Assembly: GCF_014775655.1 (NCBI RefSeq)
Contig: NZ_CP061274.1
Location: forward strand, 3,034,337 to 3,098,336
From: Clavibacter zhangzhiyongii
GTDB taxonomy: Bacteria; Actinomycetota; Actinomycetes; Actinomycetales; Microbacteriaceae
Direction of reading: 5' to 3'
Length of the DNA: 64,000 bases
Shown here one piece after another: positions 49,683 to 58,824 of the stretch. Made by a program: the position numbers and the translations under genes. The notes beneath the pieces were generated by a model that saw only the letters and a program-made list of their open reading frames with translations, did no database searches and was not told the origin of the DNA. The stretch's first letter is position 1. Every line of letters begins with the position of its first letter.

Positions 49683-49688
49683 TAGAAT
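49683..49688 (+). promoter_or_regulatory. -10 element (TAGAAT) for the DUF6049-murJ message
   Basis: TAGAAT ends 6 nt before ATG 49695, indicating a leaderless transcript. Confidence 0.6.
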
Positions 49689-49694
49689 GCCCAG

Positions 49695-51980
49695 ATGCAC
49701 GCCGCGCCTCGACACGACGCCGGCCCCACCCGCACGGACAGAGCCCTCCGGCTGATCCGGCGATCCGCTCGACGCACGATCTCCACCCTCGTGTGCGTCA
49801 CGGTCGCCGCCGGGACGCTCGCCGCCGGGACGGTCGCCGGTCCGTCGACCCCGGCGCGGGCGGCCACCGAGGGCGTGACGCTGGCCGTGACGCCGGCGGC
49901 CGAGGGGATCCTCACCCCCGGCGCCGACCTGGCCGTCACCGTCACGGTCGTCAACGCCACCGACGCCGCGGTGCCCGCGGGCCGCATCGACCTGGACCTC
50001 AACCGCACCGTGCTCGACACGCGCGCGGAGCTCGACGGCTGGCTCGACACGGCGTCCACCGACGCGAACGCGCGCACCGGACCGCGCATCGGACGGGTCG
50101 ACTCCCCCGAGGTCCCCGCGGGCGGCACGGTCGACGTGCCCCTCACGGTGCCGGCCGCCACGGTCGCGCTGCAGGGCAACCGCGGCGGCTTCGGGCCGCG
50201 CGGGCTGACCGCCGAGCTCGAGGCGGGCGGCGCCGACGTCGCGACCGCCCGGGGCGCGGTCGTGTGGAGCCCGGGAGCGGATCCGGTACCCACCCCCGTC
50301 GCGGCCGTCTTGCCGCTCACGGTGCCGCCCAGCGCGTCCGACTTCATCGACGCCGAGGCCCTCGCGACCTACACCTCCCCGAGCGGGACGCTCACGCGCC
50401 AGCTCGACGCCGTGCTCGACCGGCCGGTCGCGGTGGGCATCGACCCGCGGATCATCGCGTCCATCCGCATCCTCGGCGCCGACGCCCCCGCCTCCGCCGT
50501 CGAGTGGCTGCAGCGCCTCCGCGAGATGCCGAACGACACGTTCGCGCTCGCGTGGGCCGACGCCGACGCGGCCATCCAGGCGCAGGCGGGCGCCACCACC
50601 CTCCTGGCACCCACGGACACGAGCTACGCCGTGCAGGCGTCGCGCTTCGCGGCGCCGGGGACGACGCCGACGCCCAGCCCGACGTCCACCCCGACCGAGG
50701 AGCCCACGGCCACGGAGGCCCCGGCCGCGAGCGGCTCACGCGGGGGATCCGCGGCCGCGGGCCTCTCCACCCCCGAGCCCTCCGGGTCCCCGACGCCCAC
50801 GCCGAGCCCCACGGCCGGTGAGGCGCCCCTCTCCCCCGCTCCCGGGCTCGCCGACCTCACCGCCTGGGACTACACGATGTCCGGCTTCTCGTGGCCCGCC
50901 GCCGGCACCGTCACGTCCGGCGACCTCGGCGTGCTCGCCGCGAGCGGCGCCACCACCGCGATCCTCGGCAGCGGCGACGTGCGGTCGACGGGCACCGCGC
51001 GCGTCGGAGCCCGGGGCACCGTGGGCGACACCACCGCTCTCGTCACCGACGAGCGCGTCTCCGCACTCGTCGACCGCGCCCTCTCCGCGCACACCGACGA
51101 GGCCTTCGGCATGGCCCTCGCGCAGCTGTCTGCGACCCTCGCCGCCGACGCGCGCGAGGCGGACGGGCACGTCGTCGTCGCGGGCCTCGAGCGCGGCTGG
51201 GCGGCCTCGAACGGACGCCTCGGGCAGCTGCTCGACGCGATCCAGGCCCTCCCCTACAGCGACACCGCGCCGGTCTCCACGGCGCTCGGCAGCGCGTCCA
51301 CGCCCCTGCAGGTGGTGGACCACCCCGAGGACGCCGAGCGCGTCCGCCGCGTCGCCGACGCGATGTCGCTCGAGGCGCAGGTCGCCGCGTTCGCGAAGGC
51401 GGTGGAGAAGCCCGAGCTCATCACCGGCCGGCAGCGGCTCCTCCTCCTCTCCACCCTCTCCGTCCGCTGGCGCGACGACCCCGACGGGCTGGTGACCGTC
51501 CAGGACGGTTACGTCTCCCAGGCCGATCTCGTGCTGTCGTCGGTCGCCATCACCACCCGGCAGAACACCGTCATCAGCGACACCACGAGCCTGCTCATCA
51601 ACGTGAGCAACGAGCTCGACCAGCCCGTCACCGTGCGGCTGTCGATCATCGCGGGCAGCGGCCGGATCCGCGTCGACGACTCCGCGGTCGTCACCGTCCC
51701 GGCGCACGGCAGCGCGTCGGCTCGGCCGCCCATCACCGCCATCTCCAACGGCGACGTCGTCGTCACCGCGCGCCTGACCACCGAGGACGGCGACGTCCAG
51801 ATCGGCGACAGCGCGCCCGTGGAGCTCTTCATCCGCGCCGGCTTCGAGGCCGTCGTCACGACGCTGTTCGTCGCCGCGGTCGCGCTCCTGTTCGGCTTCG
51901 GCCTGTTCCGCAGCATCCGCAAGCGCCGCCGCGCCCGTGCCCGGCAGCTGGCCGGCCTGCCCGAGGAGATCGATGACTGA
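49695..51980 (+). CDS. DUF6049 family secreted, membrane-anchored protein, 761 aa
   Basis: N-terminal signal peptide or anchor (RRTISTLVCVTVAAGTLAAGTVAGPSTPARA), a large extracytoplasmic region, and a C-terminal TM helix (AVVTTLFVAAVALLFGFGLF) followed by a basic tail (RSIRKRRRARARQL). Two Thr/Pro/Ser-rich low-complexity stretches (about 320-340 and 355-375) interrupt the middle. DUF6049 precedes murJ in many actinobacteria, next to the rsmG-trx region, which suggests a cell-envelope role with MurJ. Function itself is unknown. Confidence 0.88.
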   Translation: MHAAPRHDAGPTRTDRALRLIRRSARRTISTLVCVTVAAGTLAAGTVAGPSTPARAATEGVTLAVTPAAEGILTPGADLAVTVTVVNATDAAVPAGRIDLDLNRTVLDTRAELDGWLDTASTDANARTGPRIGRVDSPEVPAGGTVDVPLTVPAATVALQGNRGGFGPRGLTAELEAGGADVATARGAVVWSPGADPVPTPVAAVLPLTVPPSASDFIDAEALATYTSPSGTLTRQLDAVLDRPVAVGIDPRIIASIRILGADAPASAVEWLQRLREMPNDTFALAWADADAAIQAQAGATTLLAPTDTSYAVQASRFAAPGTTPTPSPTSTPTEEPTATEAPAASGSRGGSAAAGLSTPEPSGSPTPTPSPTAGEAPLSPAPGLADLTAWDYTMSGFSWPAAGTVTSGDLGVLAASGATTAILGSGDVRSTGTARVGARGTVGDTTALVTDERVSALVDRALSAHTDEAFGMALAQLSATLAADAREADGHVVVAGLERGWAASNGRLGQLLDAIQALPYSDTAPVSTALGSASTPLQVVDHPEDAERVRRVADAMSLEAQVAAFAKAVEKPELITGRQRLLLLSTLSVRWRDDPDGLVTVQDGYVSQADLVLSSVAITTRQNTVISDTTSLLINVSNELDQPVTVRLSIIAGSGRIRVDDSAVVTVPAHGSASARPPITAISNGDVVVTARLTTEDGDVQIGDSAPVELFIRAGFEAVVTTLFVAAVALLFGFGLFRSIRKRRRARARQLAGLPEEIDD

Positions 51981-52020
51981 CCGCACCGCGTCGCGCACCC
52001 ACGGATCGGACGCGGCGTGA
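51973..52020 (+). CDS. 15-codon ORF bridging DUF6049 and murJ
   Basis: ATG at 51973 overlaps the DUF6049 stop (ATGACTGA) and has GAGGAG 4 nt upstream; it encodes MTDRTASRTHGSDAA and its TGA overlaps the murJ GTG by 4 bp (GTGA). It may be a coupling mini-cistron that carries ribosomes to murJ, which lacks its own ribosome site. Not known as a protein. Confidence 0.4.
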   Translation: MTDRTASRTHGSDAA

Positions 52021-53648
52021 CCGCGGCCCCCGCTCCCCGCGGCGGCGGCATCGGCCGAGCGTCCGCCCTCCTCGCCTCGGGCACGTTCGTCTCGCGCATC
52101 CTCGGCTTCGTCAAGGCCATCGTCCTGCTGCAGACCATCGGCGCGACCCTCGGCAGCTCGAACGCCTTCTCGAACGCGAACCAGCTGCCCAACAACATCT
52201 ACGTGATCATCGCGGGCGGCGTCCTCAACGCGGTCCTGGTGCCGCAGGTCGTGCGGGCCGCCAAGCACGCGGACGGCGGCGCCGGCTACATCAACAAGCT
52301 CGTCACCATCGCGATCGTCGTGCTCGGCGGCGTCACGGTGCTCGCGACCGTCGGCGCGCCGGTCGTGTCGCGTCTCTACGCCGCCACCCTGCCCCCGGAC
52401 GTCTTCGCGCTCGTCGTCGCGTTCGCCTACTGGTGCCTGCCGCAGATCCTCTTCTACGGGCTCTACGCCGTGCTCGGCGAGGTGCTGAACGCCCGGGGGT
52501 CCTTCGGGCCGTTCACGTGGGCGCCCGTCCTCAACAACGTGGTCGCCATCGCCGGCCTCCTCCTCTTCCAGGCGATGTTCGGCTCCGGCAGCCGCCCCGT
52601 CGACGACTGGAGCCTCGACAAGATCGCCGTGCTCGCCGGATCCGCGACCCTCGGCGTCGTCGCCCAGGCGCTCATCCTCTTCGTGTTCTGGCGCCGCGTG
52701 GGTCTCCGCTTCCGGTTCGACTTCGCCTGGCGCGGCGTCGGCCTCGGCACCGCGGGCCGCCTCGCCGGGTGGACCTTCGGCATGCTCGTCGTCACGCAGC
52801 TCGCCGGGATCGCGCAGTCGAACGTGGCGAACATCGCGGCCACCTCGGACAGCCCCTCGAGCACGATCCTGCTCAACGCCTGGCTGTTCTTCATGCTGCC
52901 GCACTCGATCTTCGCGGTCTCCATCGCCACCGCCTACTTCACGCGCATGAGCACGCACGCGGGTGAGGGCGACCACGATCTCCTGCGGCTCGACCTCTCC
53001 TCCGCCATCCGCACGGTCGCCCTCATGACCGTGCTCTCGACAGCGCTCATCGCCGTGCTCGCGGGTCCCGTCGCGCGCGTCATGGTCTCAGGGGACATGG
53101 GCGAGGTCCGCGGCTACGGCATGGTCCTCATCGCCTTCATCCTCGGCCTGCCGGCGTTCAGCACGCTCTTCGTCCTGCAGCGCGCCTTCTACGCCCTCTC
53201 GGACACCCGCACGCCGTTCCTCATCCAGTGCGCGCAGGTCGTGGTGTTCATCGCCGGCGCGCTTGTCATCTCCCAGCAGCCCGTGGAGCTCATCGGCGTC
53301 GGGCTCGCGGTCCTGCAGACGGTCACCGTCACCGGCCAGGCCGTGCTGGCCGCGGTCCTCCTGCGCCGGCGCATCGACCGCATCGACGGGCGGCGGATCC
53401 TCCGCAGCTCGGTCCGCTTCGCCGTCGCGGCCGTCCCCTCCGCGCTCGTCGGCATCGGGCTCCTCACCCTGATCTCCGGCGGGCCCTTCGAGGGCGTCGG
53501 CGTCGCGTCGAAGGGCTCGGCGCTCCTCGTCGGGATCGTCGTGGCCGCCGTCATGACGGCCGTCTACCTCGCCGCCCTCGCCGCCATGCGGTCCTCCGAG
53601 CTGCAGCAGCTCGCCGGCCCCGTGATGCGCCGCATCCGCCGCCGCTGA
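52017..53648 (+). CDS. murJ: Lipid II flippase MurJ (MviN family)
   Basis: Flips lipid-linked peptidoglycan precursors outward. 543 aa with about 14 membrane helices of the MOP superfamily: ALLASGTFVSRILGFVKAIVLLQTIG, NQLPNNIYVIIAGGVLNAVLVPQVV, and RAFYALSDTRTPFLIQ match MurJ. No C-terminal pseudokinase domain as in mycobacterial MviN. GTG at 52017 has no ribosome site and overlaps the 15-codon ORF, so translation is probably coupled to it. Confidence 0.95.
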   Translation: MTAAPAPRGGGIGRASALLASGTFVSRILGFVKAIVLLQTIGATLGSSNAFSNANQLPNNIYVIIAGGVLNAVLVPQVVRAAKHADGGAGYINKLVTIAIVVLGGVTVLATVGAPVVSRLYAATLPPDVFALVVAFAYWCLPQILFYGLYAVLGEVLNARGSFGPFTWAPVLNNVVAIAGLLLFQAMFGSGSRPVDDWSLDKIAVLAGSATLGVVAQALILFVFWRRVGLRFRFDFAWRGVGLGTAGRLAGWTFGMLVVTQLAGIAQSNVANIAATSDSPSSTILLNAWLFFMLPHSIFAVSIATAYFTRMSTHAGEGDHDLLRLDLSSAIRTVALMTVLSTALIAVLAGPVARVMVSGDMGEVRGYGMVLIAFILGLPAFSTLFVLQRAFYALSDTRTPFLIQCAQVVVFIAGALVISQQPVELIGVGLAVLQTVTVTGQAVLAAVLLRRRIDRIDGRRILRSSVRFAVAAVPSALVGIGLLTLISGGPFEGVGVASKGSALLVGIVVAAVMTAVYLAALAAMRSSELQQLAGPVMRRIRRR

Positions 53649-53804
53649 CCGCCTCTCCCGTCGGCGTGGCGCCGCCCCGCGACCCGCGTCCGCACCCGCG
53701 CCGCCGCCCGGTGGAGGCCAAGGAATAGCCGCTACCGTGGGTCTGTTGCAGAGGTGAGCGGGCGCCGGGAAGGTGCCCCGCCGAGCAGTGGAGGAGAAGC
53801 CGTC

Positions 53805-54839
53805 GTGCGTCAGATCATCATCATCGGTTCGGGTCCCGCGGGGTACACGGCCGCCATCTACGCCGCGCGCGCCAACCTCACCCCCCTCCTCATCGCGAGC
53901 TCGGTCGAGGCCGGCGGCGAGCTCATGAACACCACCGAGGTCGAGAACTACCCGGGCTTCCCCGAGGGCATCCAGGGCCCCGACCTCATGATGGCGATGC
54001 AGGCGCAAGCCGAGCGCTTCGGCACCGAGGTCGTCCTCGACGACGTCACGTCGGTGGAGCTGGAGGGCGACGTCAAGCGCGTCACCCTCGGCAACGGCGA
54101 CGTGCACGAGGGCCTCGCGGTCATCGCCGCGACCGGATCCGCGTACCGCAAGCTCGGCCTCCCCGCCGAGGACCGCTTCAGCGGCCACGGCGTCTCCTGG
54201 TGCGCCACGTGCGACGGCTTCTTCTTCCGCCAGAAGACCATCGCGGTCGTCGGCGGCGGCGACAGCGCCATGGAGGAGGCCACCTTCCTCACGCGCTTCG
54301 CGGAGAAGGTCTACGTGATCCACCGCAAGGACAGCCTGCGCGCCTCCAAGATCATGCAGGAGCGCGCGTTCGAGAACCCGAAGATCGAGTTCGTCTGGAA
54401 CGCGCAGGTCGTCGACATCACCGGCGGCGAGAAGGTCGACGGCGTCGTGCTCGAGGACACGGTCACCGGCGAGCAGCGTCCCCTCGCGCTCGACGGCCTG
54501 TTCATCGCCATCGGCAACGACCCGCGCACGCACCTCTTCCACCAGCAGCTGGAGCTCACCGCCGAGGGCACCATCGCCGTCGAGGGTCGCTCCTCGCGCA
54601 CCAACCTGCCGGGCGTCTTCGCCGCCGGCGACGTGATCGACCCCACCTACCGCCAGGCCATCACCGCGGCCGCGTCGGGCACCATCGCGGCGCTGGACGC
54701 CGAGCACTTCCTCGCCTCCCTGCCCGACGCCCTGCTCGACGCGGCGTCCGACGGCCCGGACGGTCCCGCGGGCCACGGCGCTCCGGCGGCCGGCAGCGTG
54801 GTCGACCCCGACGGCGAGCTCGTCGGCGCCGAGCAGTAG
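53805..54839 (+). CDS. trxB: Thioredoxin-disulfide reductase
   Basis: FAD/NADPH enzyme that reduces thioredoxin. FAD-binding IIIIGSGPAGYTAAIYAARANL, redox-active SWCATCDGFFFR (CATC), NADPH-binding VGGGDSAMEEATFL and FAVGAGDV-like GVFAAGDVIDPTYRQ. GTG 53805 is chosen because GGAGGAGA lies before it; the frame extends to 53754 without support. The C-terminus has a 35-residue Gly/Pro-rich extension past the normal end. Followed by trxA, 76 bp on. Confidence 0.95.
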   Translation: MRQIIIIGSGPAGYTAAIYAARANLTPLLIASSVEAGGELMNTTEVENYPGFPEGIQGPDLMMAMQAQAERFGTEVVLDDVTSVELEGDVKRVTLGNGDVHEGLAVIAATGSAYRKLGLPAEDRFSGHGVSWCATCDGFFFRQKTIAVVGGGDSAMEEATFLTRFAEKVYVIHRKDSLRASKIMQERAFENPKIEFVWNAQVVDITGGEKVDGVVLEDTVTGEQRPLALDGLFIAIGNDPRTHLFHQQLELTAEGTIAVEGRSSRTNLPGVFAAGDVIDPTYRQAITAAASGTIAALDAEHFLASLPDALLDAASDGPDGPAGHGAPAAGSVVDPDGELVGAEQ

Positions 54840-54915
54840 CCCTCCGCGCTCCGGCGCCCACCCCGAAGGATCCGGGAACCGCCCGGATCCACCCGAACCA
54901 CACGAAGGAGCACTC

Positions 54916-55239
54916 ATGTCCCACTCCCGCGACGTCACCGACGCCAGCTTCCAGGCCGACGTCCTCGACGCCGAGAAGACCGTCATCGTCGACTTCTGGG
55001 CCCCCTGGTGCGGCCCCTGCAAGGCCGTCTCCCCCGTCCTCGACCAGATCGCCGCCGAGAACCCCGGCATCGAGCTCGTCAAGATCGACGTGGACGACAA
55101 CCCCGAGATCGCGATGAAGTACAAGATCACCTCGATCCCGGCCATGAAGGTCTTCCAGAAGGGCGAGGTCGTCAAGACCGTCATCGGCGCCAAGCCGAAG
55201 CCGGCCCTCGAGCAGGAGTTCGCCGACTTCCTCAAGTAG
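54916..55239 (+). CDS. trxA: Thioredoxin
   Basis: 107 aa; active site WAPWCGPCKAVSP, cis-proline in ITSIPAMKVF. GAAGGAG precedes the ATG. Disulphide reduction in the cytosol, powered by TrxB encoded just upstream; likely one operon, closed by the strong hairpin at 55273-55308. Confidence 0.97.
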   Translation: MSHSRDVTDASFQADVLDAEKTVIVDFWAPWCGPCKAVSPVLDQIAAENPGIELVKIDVDDNPEIAMKYKITSIPAMKVFQKGEVVKTVIGAKPKPALEQEFADFLK

Positions 55240-55272
55240 GCAGCTCGCGCCACCGGCGCGACGAGCACCATC

Positions 55273-55308
55273 CGGAGGGCCCGGCACCACGAGGTGCCGG
55301 GCCCTCCG
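55273..55308 (+). terminator. Terminator of trxB-trxA
   Basis: Perfect 16-bp stem (55273-55288 and 55293-55308), loop ACGA. Contains the same GGAGGGCCCGGC core as the 7446-7490 hairpin. Confidence 0.85.
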
Positions 55309-55377
55309 TCGTCCCCGTGGACGTGGCCGCTCCGGCGGTGCCCGGCCATGCCACCGGGATCCCCCGCGGCCTCCCGT

Positions 55378-55383
55378 TAGGCT
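55378..55383 (+). promoter_or_regulatory. -10 element (TAGGCT) upstream of the aminotransferase
   Basis: TAGGCT lies 30 bp upstream of the GTG at 55414, so this gene has a short leader rather than a leaderless start. Confidence 0.4.
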
Positions 55384-55413
55384 GATCGGCAATCGGACAG
55401 TGAGAGACGTGAC

Positions 55414-56736
55414 GTGACACCTGCAGGCAGCCCCCGCGATCCCGCGGGCACCAACCTCGACCCCTGGTTCCCCCACTACGCGGAGAGGACCTCGGGCCTC
55501 AGCGCCTCCGAGGTCCGCGCCCTCTTCGCCGTGGCCTCGCGACCCGAGGTGGTCTCCCTCGCCGGCGGCATGCCCTTCGTCTCCGCCCTCCCGCAGGAGC
55601 TCATCGTCACGGCGATGGAGAAGGTCATGCGCGAGCGCGGCCCCGTCGCCCTGCAGTACGGCGGGGGCCAGGGCACCCCGGAGCTCCGCGAGGACATCCT
55701 CGAGGTCATGGCGCTGGAGGGGATCCGCGGCAGCGTCGACGACATCGTCACGACGACCGGGTCGCAGCAGGCGCTCGACCTCGTGACCAAGCTCTTCATC
55801 GACCCGGGCGACGTGATCCTCGCCGAGGCCCCCAGCTACGTCGGCGCGATCGGCGTCTTCCGCAGCTACCAGGCCGTGGTCGAGCACGTGGTGATGGACG
55901 ACGACGGCCTCGTGCCCGAGGCGCTGCGCGAGGCCATCGCGCGGATCCGCGGCGAGGGGCGCACCATCAAGTTCCTCTACACGGTCCCCAACTTCCACAA
56001 CCCGGCCGGCGTCACGATGTCCGCCGCCCGCCGCCCGGAGATCCTCGAGATCTGCCGCTCGAACGACATCCTGGTGCTCGAGGACAACCCCTACGGCCTC
56101 CTCTGGTTCGACCGCCCCGCACCGGACGCGCTGCGCAGCCTCGACGACGAGGGCGTCATCTACCTCGGCTCGTTCTCGAAGACGCTCGCCCCCGGCTTCC
56201 GGGTCGGCTGGGCGCTCGCACCGCATGCCATCCGCGAGAAGCTGATCCTCGCGCAGGAGTCGGCTGTCCTCTCCCCCAGCTCCTTCAGCCAGCTCATCAT
56301 CTCGGAGTACCTGCACGCGTCCGACTGGAAGGGCCAGATCGACACCTTCCGCGGCGTGTACCGCGAGCGGCGCGACGCCACGCTCTCCGCCCTCCAGGAG
56401 CACCTGCCGGGCCTCAGCTGGACCGTGCCGAACGGCGGCTTCTACGTGTGGCTGAAGCTCCCGGAGCAGCTGGACTCGAAGCAGATGCTCCCCCGCGCCG
56501 TCACCGCCCTGGTGGCCTACACGCCGGGCACGGCCTTCTACGCCGACGGCCGCGGGCGCGACGCCATCCGCCTGTCGTTCTGCTATCCCACTCCTGAGCG
56601 GATCCGCGAGGGCGTCCGTCGCATGGCCGGCGTCATCGACGACGAGCTGGATCTCCTCAGCACCTTCTCGGGCACGGGCCAGCTCGCGTCCCGCCCCACC
56701 ACCTCCGTCGCCGCGCCGCCGCCGGACCTCGACTGA
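55414..56736 (+). CDS. PLP-dependent aminotransferase (class I, 2-aminoadipate type), 440 aa
   Basis: Fold-type I aminotransferase. PLP lysine in YLGSFSKTLAPGFRVGW; VSLAGGMPFVSALP, LQYGGGQGTPELREDILEVM, TVPNFHNPAGVTMS and VLEDNPYGLLWFD are the hallmarks of the LysN/2-aminoadipate (KAT/AadAT) group, also seen in the C-terminal half of MocR regulators. No DNA-binding domain here, so it is an enzyme. Weak ribosome site; GTG start uncertain by a few codons. Followed closely by the D-Ala-D-Ala-ligase-like gene. Confidence 0.9.
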   Translation: MTPAGSPRDPAGTNLDPWFPHYAERTSGLSASEVRALFAVASRPEVVSLAGGMPFVSALPQELIVTAMEKVMRERGPVALQYGGGQGTPELREDILEVMALEGIRGSVDDIVTTTGSQQALDLVTKLFIDPGDVILAEAPSYVGAIGVFRSYQAVVEHVVMDDDGLVPEALREAIARIRGEGRTIKFLYTVPNFHNPAGVTMSAARRPEILEICRSNDILVLEDNPYGLLWFDRPAPDALRSLDDEGVIYLGSFSKTLAPGFRVGWALAPHAIREKLILAQESAVLSPSSFSQLIISEYLHASDWKGQIDTFRGVYRERRDATLSALQEHLPGLSWTVPNGGFYVWLKLPEQLDSKQMLPRAVTALVAYTPGTAFYADGRGRDAIRLSFCYPTPERIREGVRRMAGVIDDELDLLSTFSGTGQLASRPTTSVAAPPPDLD

Positions 56737-56769
56737 GCCTCCCTCCCGACCACGACCGGATCGAGCATC

Positions 56770-57735
56770 ATGACCGCACACGACCCCCTCTCCGTCGTCG
56801 TCCTGGCGGGCGGCATCTCCCATGAGCGCGACGTGTCGCTCCGCAGCGGCCGCCGGGTCGCGGACGCCCTCCGCGGCGCGGGCGTCAGCGCCTCGCTCCG
56901 CGACCCGGACGCCACCCTGCTCGACTTCCTCCGCGACACCCCTCCCGCGGTCGTCTGGCCCGTCCTCCACGGCGCCAGCGGGGAGGACGGCGCGCTCCTC
57001 GGCCTCCTCGAGCTCGCTGGCGTGCCCTACGTCGGGTCGTCGGCCCGCGCCGCACGCCTCGCCTGGGACAAGCCCACCGCCAAGGCCCTGGCCGAGGCTG
57101 CCGGCATCCGCACGCCGCGCTCCGTCACCCTCCCGAAGGACACATTCCGCGAGCTGGGCGCGGCAGCCGTCCTGCGCCTGGTGACGGAGACCATGCCGGC
57201 CCCCTACGCGGTGAAGCCCGCCCGAGGAGGATCCGCGCAGGGCGTCACGATCGTGCGCGAGGCCGATGCCCTCCCCCGCGCCATGGTCGACGCGTACACC
57301 TACGGCGACGTCGCGCTCATCGAGCAGCTCGTCGAGGGCACGGAGCTCGCGATCGGCGTCCTGGACACCGGGAACGGGCCCGAGGCCCTGCCCGCCACCG
57401 AGATCGTCCCCACGTCCGGCGTGTACGGCTACGAGGCGCGCTACAACGCGGGTCTCACGCGCTTCTACACCCCCGCCCGCGTCTCCCCCGCGGAATCCGA
57501 CGCCGCGGCGGAGGCGGCCGTCGGGATCCACCGCGCCCTCGGCATCGGACAGGTCTCGCGCGTCGACATCATCGTCGACAGCGCGGGCGCTCCCTGGTTC
57601 CTCGAGGTGAACGTCATCCCCGGGCTGACCGAGACGTCGCTGCTCCCCCAGGGGCTGGCCGCGGCGGGCATCGACGTCGGCGACCTCTACCGCCGCCTCG
57701 CGGAAGCCGCGCTCGGCGCAGCCTCCTCCGACTGA
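56770..57735 (+). CDS. D-alanine--D-alanine ligase family (ATP-grasp), 321 aa
   Basis: ATP-grasp ligase: LAGGISHERDVSLRSG, PVLHGASGEDGALLGLLELAGVPYVGS, KPARGGSAQGVTIV (ATP-grasp lysine and glycine loop), VEGTELAIGVL and FLEVNVIPGLTETSLLPQ with the metal-binding Glu-Asn pair. Likely a Ddl paralogue or a dipeptide ligase of similar type; whether it is the cell-wall Ddl or a second copy cannot be told here. Sits 33 bp after the aminotransferase, so they may be co-transcribed. Ends near a strong hairpin. Confidence 0.88.
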   Translation: MTAHDPLSVVVLAGGISHERDVSLRSGRRVADALRGAGVSASLRDPDATLLDFLRDTPPAVVWPVLHGASGEDGALLGLLELAGVPYVGSSARAARLAWDKPTAKALAEAAGIRTPRSVTLPKDTFRELGAAAVLRLVTETMPAPYAVKPARGGSAQGVTIVREADALPRAMVDAYTYGDVALIEQLVEGTELAIGVLDTGNGPEALPATEIVPTSGVYGYEARYNAGLTRFYTPARVSPAESDAAAEAAVGIHRALGIGQVSRVDIIVDSAGAPWFLEVNVIPGLTETSLLPQGLAAAGIDVGDLYRRLAEAALGAASSD

Positions 57736-57747
57736 CCGCTCCGACAC

Positions 57748-57799
57748 GCGGTCGACGCCGGGGATCGCACGAACTGCTGTACTCCCCGGCGTCGACCGC
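57748..57799. terminator. Terminator between the ligase gene and parB
   Basis: Perfect 17-bp arms (57748-57764 and 57783-57799) with an 18-nt loop, between convergent genes. Confidence 0.8.
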
Positions 57800-57816
57800 T
57801 CATCGCGCCGGCCTCG

Positions 57817-58824
57817 TCAGCTCACGTCGGCGTCCGGGACGCCCATCTCCTGCACGATGCGCGTGAGGTCACCCAGGGTCGCGAAGTCGATCACGATCTG
57901 CCCCTTCTGCGCGGACATCGTCACCCGCACGCTCGTGTTGAGGTGGTCGCCCACGCGTTGCGCGGCTTCGTCGAGGTGCGCCGTGCGCGCGTTCGTGGCG
58001 CTCCTGCGCGGCTTGGACACCCGCTGGCCCCGCTGCGCCGCTGCCTCCGCGGCGCGCACGGAGAGATCCTCGTTGACGATCTTGTCGGCGAGGTGGCGCA
58101 TCGCCTCCTCATCGCCCGACGAGAGGATGGCTCGCGCGTGACCGGCGGAGAGCACCCCGGCGGCGACCCTGTGCTGGACGTCCTCGGGGAGCCGCAGCAG
58201 CCGGATCGTGTTCGTGATCTGCGGTCGTGAGCGACCGAGCCGCTGCGCCAACTCGTCCTGCGTGATGGCGAAGTCGGCCAGGAGCTGCTGGTAGGCGCTC
58301 GCCTCCTCCAGCGGGTTCAGCTCGGAGCGGTGCAGGTTCTCGAGCAGCGCGTCGCGCAGCATCGACTCGTCGGCGGTGTCCTTAATGACGGCCGGGATCG
58401 TGTCGAGTCCGAGCTCCTTGGTCGCCCGCAGGCGCCGCTCCCCCATGACCAGCTCGTATCGCGTCCTGCCGTCGGCGTCCGCGCCGAGCGGACGGACCAC
58501 GATGGGCTGCAGCACGCCGTACTCGCGGATCGAGACCACGAGCTCCTGCAGCTCGTCCGGGCGGAAGTCCGTCCGCGGCTGCTGCGCGTTCGGCCGGATG
58601 TCGGCCGGGTCGAGGTTCGCCAGGCGCGCGCCTGGTACGGCCACGAGCTCCGGCTCACGCTTCTTCGCCGTACCCGTGCCGTGTCCGTCCGCGGCCTGGA
58701 CGCCGCTCGGTGCTCCCGCTCCGACGCTGTCGGGGAAGAAGACGTCCACCGGGCGGCTGCGGTCGTCAGACGTGGGGATGAGGGCGCCGATGCCGCGCCC
58801 CAGGCCGGTTCTCTTGGTTGCCAT
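57817..58824 (-). CDS. parB: Chromosome partitioning protein ParB
   Basis: 335 aa CTPase that loads at parS and spreads on DNA. ParB/Srx domain: DIRPNAQQPRTDFRPDELQELVVSIREYG, GERRLRATKELG (GxRRxxA CTP-binding motif); HTH with LAQRLGRSRPQITNTIRLLRLP; and a C-terminal dimerisation domain (GQIVIDFATLGDLTRI). Starts MATKRTGLGRGIGALIP. Overlaps the ParA stop by 1 bp. parS sites are upstream at 59759, 60654 and 60745. Confidence 0.96.
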   Translation of the reverse strand: MATKRTGLGRGIGALIPTSDDRSRPVDVFFPDSVGAGAPSGVQAADGHGTGTAKKREPELVAVPGARLANLDPADIRPNAQQPRTDFRPDELQELVVSIREYGVLQPIVVRPLGADADGRTRYELVMGERRLRATKELGLDTIPAVIKDTADESMLRDALLENLHRSELNPLEEASAYQQLLADFAITQDELAQRLGRSRPQITNTIRLLRLPEDVQHRVAAGVLSAGHARAILSSGDEEAMRHLADKIVNEDLSVRAAEAAAQRGQRVSKPRRSATNARTAHLDEAAQRVGDHLNTSVRVTMSAQKGQIVIDFATLGDLTRIVQEMGVPDADVS

